Assembly: GCF_031177825.1 (NCBI RefSeq) | Contig: NZ_JAPSKE010000043.1 | Span: 1 to 32,415 of the forward strand | Direction of reading: 5' to 3' | DNA from: Paenibacillus sp. | GTDB lineage: Bacteria; Bacillota; Bacilli; Paenibacillales; YIM-B00363 | DNA length: 32,415 nt | Shown: positions 8,101-14,645 of the stretch, piece by piece | Layout of the letters: every line of letters begins with the position of its first letter | Numbering within the stretch: position 1 is the stretch's first letter | Translations under genes and position numbers: made by a program | Notes under the pieces: generated by a model | Told to the model about the DNA's origin: nothing | The model's input: only the letters and a program-made list of their open reading frames with translations | The model's database searches: none

Positions 8101-11100
8101 TTCGCGACCTCCGCCACCGTTCCCGCCGTATGCGGATGCGTGTTCCACGACAGGCGCCGGCTCGTCGTCGGATCCTCGCTCATCGCGACGCTGATATTGT
8201 ACGGATTCGGCGAGCCCGCCAGCTTGGATACCTTGAAATCGATGACAGGACTGTGCCTCTCGCCTTGCGACGCGAGAAGCTTGATCGTCTTCACCGCAGC
8301 GGTCAGACCTGAAACCGTCAGCTTGCCCTCCGCATTCGTCTCGCCGATCGCCGGGATTCCGTCCGCGAGAATCGACGCGCCGGCCACAGGGTTCCCATCG
8401 GCGTCCACGACGGTGAACGTTGTATCGTAGCCTTCCACGATGCCTTCATAATTCCAACTCAGAAGAAGCTGCGTCCCAATTTCCGAGACGACCGGCCAAG
8501 CGAAGAAGTTCATCGGCGTCGCGCGCCCTTCGAACGACACTTCGCCGGATCGCAGCGCGATGTCGTTCGTTCCAGCGGCTTCGGGCTTCACCTTGTATTT
8601 GATTTGCGCAAGCATGTCCGCGTCCGTCAAGGCTGCCGACTGCAAATTGTCGAAGGATACGCGCACGACGCCTCCGTCGGACACGACGCCGGTAACGTTC
8701 GCTTCGGTCAGCTTGGCGCCCGGAACGACCTCGTAGCTTGCCGTCTTCGACGGATCGAACGCGAACTCGAGGGTTCCGCCTGTCAGAAGATTCGCCTTCT
8801 CGCCGCGAATGTCCAACGTCGCCGCGTTCCCCGCGTAGACCGTCGCCGGCGTCTCGTACTTGAACTTCGGCGAGCCGAGATCGACGTTAAACTTCCATTC
8901 TTCGATCGTCTGGTTGCCGGAGAGGTCTCGTACGGACAGCTTCACCGTATGCGGCCCTTCCTCCAACGGCTCGTTCGGGATGTATGAAATTTCGCCTTTC
9001 GGCGGGTATAAGCTGTGCGCGACCGGTAGGCCGTCGACGTACAGCCGGATTTTCGCCGGATCGATCAACGTCGTGCCCGGCGAGGTATCCGGATCGTAAC
9101 CCGCATCCTCCGCCACGGCTCGAATCGTCGGCGTCGCCGTGTTGACCGTCAACCGATCGGCCGGCGCGGCGTTTTTGATGATCGGCGGCGTCCGATCCTC
9201 CGTGAGCGGACCGTACACCGCCCGAATCTGGTCGATGTAGATGATGCCGTTCGTTTTGTTGTTGTTTTTCGTCTCCATATAGCGGACCGGCAAGTCCATC
9301 GTCAGCGGCAGCTTCTTGCCTGCAGGCACGGCCGCTTCGAGATACTTCCACCCGACCCAGTCGACGCCGCCGAGCTCGGACGTGAAGTCGATCGGGAACG
9401 CCGCGTTGTTGCCGTCGCGCATTTGCGCGCGCAGCCAGTGCTTCTTCCCGTCGCCGTACACCCACATGCTGATTTTCTCCGGGTATCCGGGCACCTGAAT
9501 CCGGGTATCGACGCTCTTCGCGGATAAGTAAATGCCCGACGTTCCCGTCTTGCCGACGAAGTCGTATTCCATCCGCAGCGCTTTGCCGCCGAATCGAACG
9601 AAGTCCTCGCCGGTTTCCTCGAAGATTCGTACGGTGTTGAAGTTCGCGCCAGCCGCGTTATAATTGCCGATGCCGTTCTCGAAATCCTCGAGCACGACCG
9701 GCGGCGTGCCGACTTCGACGTCCATCGACGTCTCCACATTGCCGTGTTTTACGAATATTTTCCCTGTCTTGCTGTTCTCGCTCGTCGCTTGGAACACCCC
9801 ATTCCCGTCGATCGTACCGATCGGGCCTTCCACTCGCCATTCGAACAGGCGATTGTCCGCTTGCACGACTTGTCCGTCTCGCAGCGCCGTCACCGACAAC
9901 GTCGCGGCGTCGCCGACATTGAACGCCTTCATGGCGTCCGGAAACTTCAACGCGGTCAACGTTTCGACGACCTCGACCGTCGCCTCGCCGCTCAGGCTGC
10001 CCGCCCGCGCCGAGATCACGCCTTCGCCGGCATTGTCGCCGGCTGTGAAGACGCCCGCGGCGTCGATCGTCCCGAGCGACGGATCGACGGTCCAGACGAC
10101 CGGCTCGGCCGCCGCGGCCGGATGACCGGTCGCGTCGACGCCCGCGGCGCTCAAGGCGAGGCGCGAGCCGGCGAGCACGCGCTCGTAATTCGGCCGTACG
10201 ACTAGCTTCGCGGCCGCCTCCTCCGGCGCCGTGTTGACGAGCAGCAGCCCGTTCCCCGTCGACCGCTCCCCGCCGTCGGAACCGCGGTTCAGCATCTTGC
10301 GGGTCGACTCTCCGGGCAGCCTCGCGATGAACGTCGACGAACCCCCGCCGTCGAGATTGACGGCGTTCACGACGCCGATGTCCCGCATGATTTTCGCGAG
10401 CTCGACCGTCTCTACGCCTTCGCTGAAGCCCGGTGCGCGGCCGTCGATCTCGAACAGGACGACCGTGCCGTCCGCCTTCGTGCCGATTGCGGTACGCGGA
10501 TGCACACCTTCCGGCCCCACGTTCGTTTGCACGACGCCGTCCTTGATCAGCGGACCTTGGCCGCCGACGGCGACCGTCACGTCGTTCCATTCGCCGCTAA
10601 GCGCGAATGAAGCCGTAATCTCGTCGCCGACCTCGAGCCCTGCAAGCGCGTTGCGCGCGGTGCCCGTCGCCGATAAGACGACGAAGCCCGGCGCGAGCGG
10701 CGTGTCGCCGGCGCCGGTCCGCACCTCGACCGCGCGAAGGCGCATCGTTTGGCCGCTTTTCACGGCGCCTTCCAGGATCTCCAGGCGCACTTCGTCGCCC
10801 GTCGCATTCGTCTTCGTGGATGTAGAATAATCATCCGTGTACAAGACCCATTGATTCGTATCGCGATATCGATTGATATGCGTCAAGCTCGTCGTGACGC
10901 CGTCGATCGTCACCGTCTTCGTCAAGACCGGGCTCCCGTAGACGGCCGTCCCGTCCGCTTTCAGCCCGAACGCATACGGAGCGGACGCACTGTTTAAAAT
11001 CGTGCCGTCTCCGACGAAGAGGCCGTTCGGCACCCCGGTCGCATGGCCGCTAATGTCGAAGAAGTCCGCGTTGATGCCCGCGATGACCCGATTGCCGGGC

Positions 11101-11435
11101 GCATCCGCGTCGTCCGCCATCTCGGTCAAGCGTTGGAAGCCGTATACCTTCCCTGACTTCGTTCCGGCCTGCAGTTCCAAATGCGGCGCGGTCGGATCGA
11201 ATTCGACGAAGTGCAGCTTCTCGGATCCTCTCGGAATGCTCATATCATACCACGTATATGCCGCTCCGGGCGCCAATTCGGTTCGCCGCATATCGACGAT
11301 CTGTCCGAACTCCGTCCGGGGCATGTCCATCGCCGCGGCCGGCGAAGCCGGCGCGATCGGCAGCAGCGCCGACGCCAGCACCGCCGCAGCGAGCGCCGCG
11401 CAACTCCATCTTCGTTGTAGAAGGTTCAACTGCAT
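5121..11435 (-). CDS. Giant secreted S-layer protein: phosphodiester glycosidase and metallophosphoesterase
   Basis: A 2104-residue exported protein. A signal peptide covers about residues 1-35 (ending PASPAAAMD). A phosphodiester glycosidase (NAGPA-like) domain spans about 85-400, with INADFFD and the NLDGGGSSTF motif at 359-368. Ig-like segments (405-575), a carbohydrate-binding-like region (580-745, opening VLEDFENGIG) and further Ig/cohesin-like modules (750-1060) follow. A purple-acid-phosphatase-like unit has a fibronectin-type lead-in (1070-1180) and a metallophosphoesterase core (about 1186-1410) with GDSQ (1191-1194), GDIVD (1225-1229), GNHE (1258-1261) and NGHDHLY (1369-1375). Three near-identical Big_2 repeats (about 1460-1712), an Asp/Pro linker and three SLH domains (about 1925-1970, 1985-2035 and 2045-2100) complete it. 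SLH domains bind pyruvylated wall polymer, so it acts at the cell surface, plausibly on phosphodiester-linked glycans or teichoic-type polymers. It appears monocistronic. Confidence 0.9.
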   Translation of the reverse strand: MQLNLLQRRWSCAALAAAVLASALLPIAPASPAAAMDMPRTEFGQIVDMRRTELAPGAAYTWYDMSIPRGSEKLHFVEFDPTAPHLELQAGTKSGKVYGFQRLTEMADDADAPGNRVIAGINADFFDISGHATGVPNGLFVGDGTILNSASAPYAFGLKADGTAVYGSPVLTKTVTIDGVTTSLTHINRYRDTNQWVLYTDDYSTSTKTNATGDEVRLEILEGAVKSGQTMRLRAVEVRTGAGDTPLAPGFVVLSATGTARNALAGLEVGDEITASFALSGEWNDVTVAVGGQGPLIKDGVVQTNVGPEGVHPRTAIGTKADGTVVLFEIDGRAPGFSEGVETVELAKIMRDIGVVNAVNLDGGGSSTFIARLPGESTRKMLNRGSDGGERSTGNGLLLVNTAPEEAAAKLVVRPNYERVLAGSRLALSAAGVDATGHPAAAAEPVVWTVDPSLGTIDAAGVFTAGDNAGEGVISARAGSLSGEATVEVVETLTALKFPDAMKAFNVGDAATLSVTALRDGQVVQADNRLFEWRVEGPIGTIDGNGVFQATSENSKTGKIFVKHGNVETSMDVEVGTPPVVLEDFENGIGNYNAAGANFNTVRIFEETGEDFVRFGGKALRMEYDFVGKTGTSGIYLSAKSVDTRIQVPGYPEKISMWVYGDGKKHWLRAQMRDGNNAAFPIDFTSELGGVDWVGWKYLEAAVPAGKKLPLTMDLPVRYMETKNNNKTNGIIYIDQIRAVYGPLTEDRTPPIIKNAAPADRLTVNTATPTIRAVAEDAGYDPDTSPGTTLIDPAKIRLYVDGLPVAHSLYPPKGEISYIPNEPLEEGPHTVKLSVRDLSGNQTIEEWKFNVDLGSPKFKYETPATVYAGNAATLDIRGEKANLLTGGTLEFAFDPSKTASYEVVPGAKLTEANVTGVVSDGGVVRVSFDNLQSAALTDADMLAQIKYKVKPEAAGTNDIALRSGEVSFEGRATPMNFFAWPVVSEIGTQLLLSWNYEGIVEGYDTTFTVVDADGNPVAGASILADGIPAIGETNAEGKLTVSGLTAAVKTIKLLASQGERHSPVIDFKVSKLAGSPNPYNISVAMSEDPTTSRRLSWNTHPHTAGTVAEVAKASEFTDFDAANVITFAGSSGIYNTNNDGTIRVHKAVLDGLEPDTEYVYRVGDGAANVSASGKFRTAPIGGDRTKFLFFGDSQAGDQAGFQLWGNTVDKGVADASDAEFIVHAGDIVDLGHEEEQWNMWFAAAQEELMNTTLVAVVGNHEVTGEDEDNAGDEGKDFKSHFNFPDNGIEELKGTNYSFDYKNIHFAVLNSEYYFEEQRDWLREDLSNTDRTWKIVIFHRGPYGGYYSTEAVKRHWTPVFDEFGVDLVLNGHDHLYLKTHPMKGGAPVEPGEGTVYVVGGSSGPKFYELVEQPWQEKVYDRKIQIYSTIEVVGDTLTFVAKAVDTGEEIDRFTLTNDIERIELAGAPMLTAGETSSTVAEAVYGSGRRVPLLHGVTYGSSDPSVATIDASGVVRALAAGTTVISAAYGEWSDAYTLQVSAVPPTMTGISVDGPTRLFVGEEGASVTRATYDNGMHVPLTEGVFYGSSDPIVASIDTEGNVRALAAGTTVISAVYGEWSDSYALQVDSPSPAIDAVTIEGPTVLTVGDEGVAAAKAIYSDGVQVSLTTGVVYGSSEPNVATIDAAGKIRARAPGTTVISADYGEWSDDYVLEVKPAGSGPGDDDDSPPPSAPSTPTEPAAEGRIEIDASALTSGRPYKADGKLEELVLPGDAARAMTGEAFTVEAVNLTIAIPANVLQALSELLPAESRADSRIVLKAEPVGAEETARLLAGVDRPAGAAFRAAGELYAFELSIVAKDGESFALRAFETPIAISIPLRPNIDPTIVGMYYMADDGTIEYVGGTVENGVLTADIEHFSTYAALEYEVRYSDVPADHWAADVIRTLSAKHLVEGVGGATFAPERSVTRAEFAALLVRALGLKGEASVSFADVASNRWYADEIGLAAEAGIAGGAGDGTFRPEANVTRQEMAAMLVRAYAYAGGRRGSTPAVAGFEDTAEAPAWAQTAIREAFAAGLVQGRANGRFQPESALTRAESVQALENMLEALQ

Positions 11436-11534
11436 ACCCGTTCCTTCACGCTCCTCTGTCGTCGTTAGTCACTTATTTTCCCGTGAACAGTATGTCGTAG
11501 GATTGTTAAGCCTGGTCGCGACATATATAAATTT

Positions 11535-11574
11535 ATTTCATGAATTTCTGAAATATGTGAAATTTATTTTCACA
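11535..11574. promoter_or_regulatory. AT-rich control region with two palindromes upstream of the giant protein gene
   Basis: The region upstream of the start at 11435 is sharply AT-rich. It holds two adjacent inverted repeats: ATTTCA/TGAAAT (11535-11540 and 11549-11554) and TGTGAAA/TTTCACA (11556-11562 and 11568-11574). They look like a binding site for a dimeric regulator. TTCACA/TTCATG-like hexamers on the minus strand recall PhoP half-sites, but the spacing is not a clean 11-bp ladder. No single convincing -35/-10 pair was found. Confidence 0.35.
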
Positions 11575-11583
11575 ATCTTCATG

Positions 11584-11622
11584 AAAAAAGGAGCTCCCCC
11601 GCCGCTGCGAAGTAGCCCCTTT
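11584..11622 (-). terminator. Rho-independent terminator after the aldo/keto reductase remnant
   Basis: On the minus strand AAAGGGGCT (11614-11622) pairs with AGCTCCTTT (11587-11595), with one G-T pair, and a T-run follows. It lies 22 nt beyond the stop at 11644. Confidence 0.7.
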
Positions 11623-11643
11623 ATCCGTGTGAATTGTATTCGC

Positions 11644-12186
11644 TTATTCCAACCCGATCCAATCGGCGCCGACGACCTCCGTCCATCGGCGGCGAATCGC
11701 TTGCACCGTCTCTTCCGGCAACCGGCCCTGCGCCACGAGCGTCGCGTTCTCGACCCAGCGGTCCGGCTTCGCCGTGCCGACGATCGCCGTGCAGACGCCC
11801 GGCTGCGCCAGCGTGAAGCGCAGCGCCGTCGAGACGACCTCCTGCATCGGCGCGTTCAAGAAATCGTACTGCAGCTTCTGCAGCCGCTCCCAATACGCCT
11901 GATGGTATTCCACGTTCGGCAGGCTGTCATATTTCCAGGACGTGTTGGCGATCGGCCGCTTGGCGATGACGCCCATGCCGCGTTCTCTCGCCTTCGGCAG
12001 CGTCAGCTCGATCGCCTCTTGATCGGCGATGTTGATCGACGTCTCCATATTCAAGCCGGCATCCAGCGCGCTGCCGAGCAGCCGCTCGACCGTCGCCGCG
12101 TCGGCTCCCTCGAAGCCGATTTCCGCGCCGCCGAAACCTAGGATGCTCACTTCCATATCCGTGCTGCCGAATTTCTTTCTTTCCAT
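11644..12186 (-). CDS. Aldo/keto reductase lacking its central catalytic region (probable pseudogene)
   Basis: The 180-residue product begins and ends like an aldo/keto reductase: N-terminus ERKKFGSTDMEVSILGFGGAEI, then LLGSALDAGLN. At about residue 46 it jumps straight to METSINIADQEAIELTLPKARERGMGVIAKRP, which belongs in the second half of the barrel. Family members are about 290-330 residues, so some 110-120 residues are missing in frame. The lost part should contain the catalytic Asp, Tyr (in D-T-A-x-x-Y-G), Lys and His. The reading frame is otherwise open, with AAGGGGGATC before the ATG and its own terminator. Reductase activity is very unlikely; the C-terminal NADP-binding part (GTAKPDRW) remains. 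It is either a recent deletion allele or a product kept for another role. Confidence 0.75.
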   Translation of the reverse strand: MERKKFGSTDMEVSILGFGGAEIGFEGADAATVERLLGSALDAGLNMETSINIADQEAIELTLPKARERGMGVIAKRPIANTSWKYDSLPNVEYHQAYWERLQKLQYDFLNAPMQEVVSTALRFTLAQPGVCTAIVGTAKPDRWVENATLVAQGRLPEETVQAIRRRWTEVVGADWIGLE

Positions 12187-12433
12187 GAACGATCCCCCTT
12201 GTCCTCCTCTTCATGATTTCCCCGATTCTTTCTGCTATGCAACGTCACTCCTCGGCGGCCAGCCTTTGCAACCATGCAGCCCCCGTTCGCTTGCTCCCCT
12301 TGGAACTTCGTCGCGTCATGGATGGGTTTCATCGGCTCTCGTGCCGCCATCTTTACGATGATTACTTTTCTAGTCGCCCATGCCGTGCGATTTCCTGTGT
12401 ATCCGACCGTTTGTTGCGCATCATGCCACCACG

Positions 12434-12474
12434 AAAAAAAACACACCTCCTACCGACTTTCGGTAAAAAGTGTG
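12434..12474 (-). terminator. Terminator of the ctaCDEFG operon
   Basis: On the minus strand a 14-bp stem with several G-T pairs (12461-12474 with 12442-12455) closes a 5-nt loop and is followed by eight T residues (12434-12441). It is about 130 bp past the ctaG stop, with no gene in between. Confidence 0.75.
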
Positions 12475-12541
12475 CTTCACTGGATTTATTTCCACAAATT
12501 TGCGCTGCATCGTCAATGGCTTTATCAATCAACGAGCCGCG

Positions 12542-12578
12542 TGCGCTAATAAGGAAGCGCCCCTTCACTATTAGCGCA
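12542..12578. repeat. Perfect inverted repeat (hairpin) downstream of ctaG
   Basis: TGCGCTAATA (12542-12551) and TATTAGCGCA (12569-12578) are perfectly complementary. Inside them is a second short stem GGAAG/CTTC-type around a GC-rich loop, giving a long cruciform or RNA hairpin. There is no T-run, so it does not look like an ordinary terminator. It could stabilise the 3' end of the oxidase mRNA or be a mobile palindromic repeat unit. Confidence 0.6.
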
Positions 12579-12605
12579 TTCCCTTCGCTAACGGCTCCCC
12601 GCCCC

Positions 12606-13544
12606 CTACTTCGCGGGCTCCGACTGCGCGCGCAGCATCTCGAGGTAAGCCGGCGTCGGATCGAGCGAATCGTCGTCGGTTTTCGACTTCGGGTTTTCCT
12701 TCCGGTACCATTGCCGGAACACATACACCAAGATCGAGCCGTAGACGATCTCTTGGAAAATCTTCATCAGCACGCCGCCGGTCCGTTGGTCCACGAGCGC
12801 GTCCATCCAACCGAGCGCTTGCGGGCCGCTGAACATCTCGAGCAGCGCCGTCGCCCCTTGCGGCACGCAGTACCCCATGGCGGTCGCCCACATCATCGGA
12901 TCCGTATACGTGACGTACATGGCCGAACCCGAGAAAATGATCAGCGCGCACGCCGGCGTGAGCAGCACGCTGTTCGCGAAGATGTAGCCCATCTTCCGGA
13001 CCCCCTCGAGCTTGTCTAACGAGGAGACCGGGCAGATGACCGGGAACCACATCAGCAGCGCGGCGATCATCAGCAGCACGTAATACGACGTATGGACGGC
13101 GAAGTTCAACATGACGAAGTCATGGACCAACGGGACGTGATAGATCGAGAACGCGACGTTAAAAAACAACAGCGTAAAGATCGGATTCACAAGAAATTTC
13201 AATCCCTTGATCCCCGGTATGCGACCGATCGGCCGCAGCAGCCATTCCGGCGTACCTGCCAGCAGCATCGGAGCCGCGACGAGGTAGGCGAACGACATGC
13301 TGATCATGTGGAAGGTGAACATCATGTGCCCGAGCAGATCGATCGGACTGCCGAACGCAACGTACAGGAACGCTAACCCGCCGACGAACCAGGCTTTCTT
13401 CGCCGCGGGCACGGGAGTCGAATCGGCGAACCGCGCGCGACCCGGACCTGTAATGTACAAATAGATGAGGGCCATCGCGACGAACGCCGCCAACGTGACC
13501 GGACTCCACATCGAAGTCCAACTGATTCCGACCAAACCGAACAT
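12606..13544 (-). CDS. ctaG: Cytochrome c oxidase assembly factor CtaG
   Basis: A polytopic membrane protein with the Caa3_CtaG fold, needed in Bacillus for assembly of the caa3 oxidase and thought to act in copper delivery or insertion. I set the start at ATG 13544 (312 residues, MFGLVGISW...) because GGGAGGA lies about 5 nt upstream. A longer frame opens at 13625 but has no ribosome binding site. About seven membrane segments are visible, with conserved features such as the HMMFTFHMISM segment and FSIYHVPLVHDFVM. It is the last gene of the ctaC-D-E-F-G series, 111 nt after ctaF. Confidence 0.92.
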   Translation of the reverse strand: MFGLVGISWTSMWSPVTLAAFVAMALIYLYITGPGRARFADSTPVPAAKKAWFVGGLAFLYVAFGSPIDLLGHMMFTFHMISMSFAYLVAAPMLLAGTPEWLLRPIGRIPGIKGLKFLVNPIFTLLFFNVAFSIYHVPLVHDFVMLNFAVHTSYYVLLMIAALLMWFPVICPVSSLDKLEGVRKMGYIFANSVLLTPACALIIFSGSAMYVTYTDPMMWATAMGYCVPQGATALLEMFSGPQALGWMDALVDQRTGGVLMKIFQEIVYGSILVYVFRQWYRKENPKSKTDDDSLDPTPAYLEMLRAQSEPAK

Positions 13545-13570
13545 ATCGTATCCTCCCTCTTTCCCGATGA

Positions 13571-13612
13571 CGCAGGAAGGCGGCGATTCGTAAGAACGAA
13601 CCTCCGCCTGCC
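13571..13612 (-). other. Hairpin in the ctaF-ctaG intergenic region
   Basis: The minus strand between ctaF and ctaG can fold as GGCGG and GGTTCGT pairing with ACGAATC and CCGCC around a TTCT loop, with a GCA/TGC closure outside. There is no T-run. It may be a processing or stability element that sets the ratio of CtaG to the structural subunits. This is inference from base pairing only. Confidence 0.4.
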
Positions 13613-13655
13613 CGCTGCGACTCAACGACTATTGAAAATCAAGTTTGCTTATCGT

Positions 13656-14000
13656 TTACCACCAAGACCAGAGAAGTCCCGCCGCCGCGCACGTCAGCGC
13701 GACGAAAAATCCGAAGGCGATGCCGAGAATCGGGTATGCATGCCCCTTATCCTTCATGTGCATCCAGAAGCCCAACTGAATGACGGCTTGGAAAATCGCC
13801 AGCGTAATGATGAAAATTTGTACGAACCACGGCTCGACATGCGTCTCTTCTCCGACCAAGGAGTACGCGACCGCCAAGAAGGCGACGCCCGTCAGCAGAA
13901 TCGAAAGCGCGAACGCGAGCAGATGGTTTCTGGGACCTTCGTGGCGAACTTTCCGTCGAGCGTTCGACGTCGACCCGTTATGAAGCGTATGATCGGCCAT
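13656..14000 (-). CDS. ctaF: Cytochrome c oxidase subunit IV (caa3 type)
   Basis: A 114-residue protein with three membrane segments (about residues 27-49, 57-80 and 89-112), the usual size and layout of the small prokaryotic subunit IV. The family feature LGFWMHMKDKGH follows the second segment. It stabilises the caa3 complex in the cytoplasmic membrane and carries no redox centre. It lies 6 nt after ctaE and before ctaG, the conserved Bacillus order. Confidence 0.9.
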   Translation of the reverse strand: MADHTLHNGSTSNARRKVRHEGPRNHLLAFALSILLTGVAFLAVAYSLVGEETHVEPWFVQIFIITLAIFQAVIQLGFWMHMKDKGHAYPILGIAFGFFVALTCAAAGLLWSWW

Positions 14001-14006
14001 TCCGGA

Positions 14007-14645
14007 TCACCCCATCTTTCCCATAAGATAGACGATCGTGAAAATGAACACCCACACGACGTCGATAAAGTGCCAGTACAGCGAGGCAACGTAAACCTTC
14101 GGCGCCGTTACCGTCGTGAGGCCTTTTTTCGCCAATTGGAAAATCAACAACGTAATCCAGAGCACCCCGAACGCGACGTGCGCGCCGTGGAAGCCGACGA
14201 GCGAGTAGAACGAAGTACCGAAGGCGCTCGAGTTGAACTGGTGGCCTTCATGTACGTAATGGATGAACTCGTAAATCTCGAGGCCCAAGAAGCCCAGGCC
14301 GAGAAGGACCGTCACGCCGAGCCACAGCATGATCTGCGGCACCTTCTTCGCGTGCATCGCCTGAATCGCGAACACGCTGGTCAGCGAGCTCGTGAGCAGG
14401 ATGAACGTCGCCCAAGCGACCAAGACGAGGTCGAACAGATGCGCCCCGTCCGGACCGCCCATCGTATTGTGGCGAAGCGCCATGAACGTCGCGAACAACG
14501 TGCCGAACAGGACGCATTCGCCGCCCAAGAACAACCAAAATCCAAGAAGCTTATTCCGGCCTTCCAGCGTCGCGCGTTCCGGCTCGTGAGGCAGCTCGCC
14601 GGAGACGCCGTGCGCGTGCGGATCCACGTGAGTTACGCCGCTCAT
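14007..14645 (-). CDS. ctaE: Cytochrome c oxidase subunit III (caa3 type)
   Basis: A 212-residue, five-helix membrane protein of the heme-copper oxidase subunit III family. Visible family features include FFLGGECVLFGTLFATFMALR-like segments (as FWLFLGGECVLFGTLF), the EIYEF glutamate in helix 3, FHGAHVAFG and YWHFIDVVWVFIF near the C-terminus. It overlaps ctaD by 4 nt (14642-14645) and precedes ctaF by 6 nt. The family is thought to stabilise proton uptake through subunit I. Confidence 0.93.
   Translation of the reverse strand: MSGVTHVDPHAHGVSGELPHEPERATLEGRNKLLGFWLFLGGECVLFGTLFATFMALRHNTMGGPDGAHLFDLVLVAWATFILLTSSLTSVFAIQAMHAKKVPQIMLWLGVTVLLGLGFLGLEIYEFIHYVHEGHQFNSSAFGTSFYSLVGFHGAHVAFGVLWITLLIFQLAKKGLTTVTAPKVYVASLYWHFIDVVWVFIFTIVYLMGKMG

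Larger units (their letters stand above)
12187..12605. other. Gene-free interval with two hairpin-forming elements
   Basis: About 420 bp without a convincing gene. The open frames here have no ribosome binding site, no family resemblance and unlikely composition. The interval contains the terminator of the oxidase operon (12434-12474) and a separate perfect 10-bp inverted repeat at 12542-12578. The block 12430-12600 as a whole has the look of a dispersed intergenic repeat, which cannot be tested from one copy. Confidence 0.6.

Noticed and set aside
11535..11574. A PhoP box controlling the surface phosphatase
   Set aside because: Some hexamers resemble TT(A/T/C)ACA half-sites, but they do not fall on a regular 11-bp spacing. 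I kept only the palindrome description.
12147..12446. Possible small gene (99 residues, minus strand) in the gap before the aldo/keto reductase remnant
   Set aside because: It has no ribosome binding site, begins inside the oxidase terminator region, overlaps the start of the reductase gene and has no resemblance to any family.
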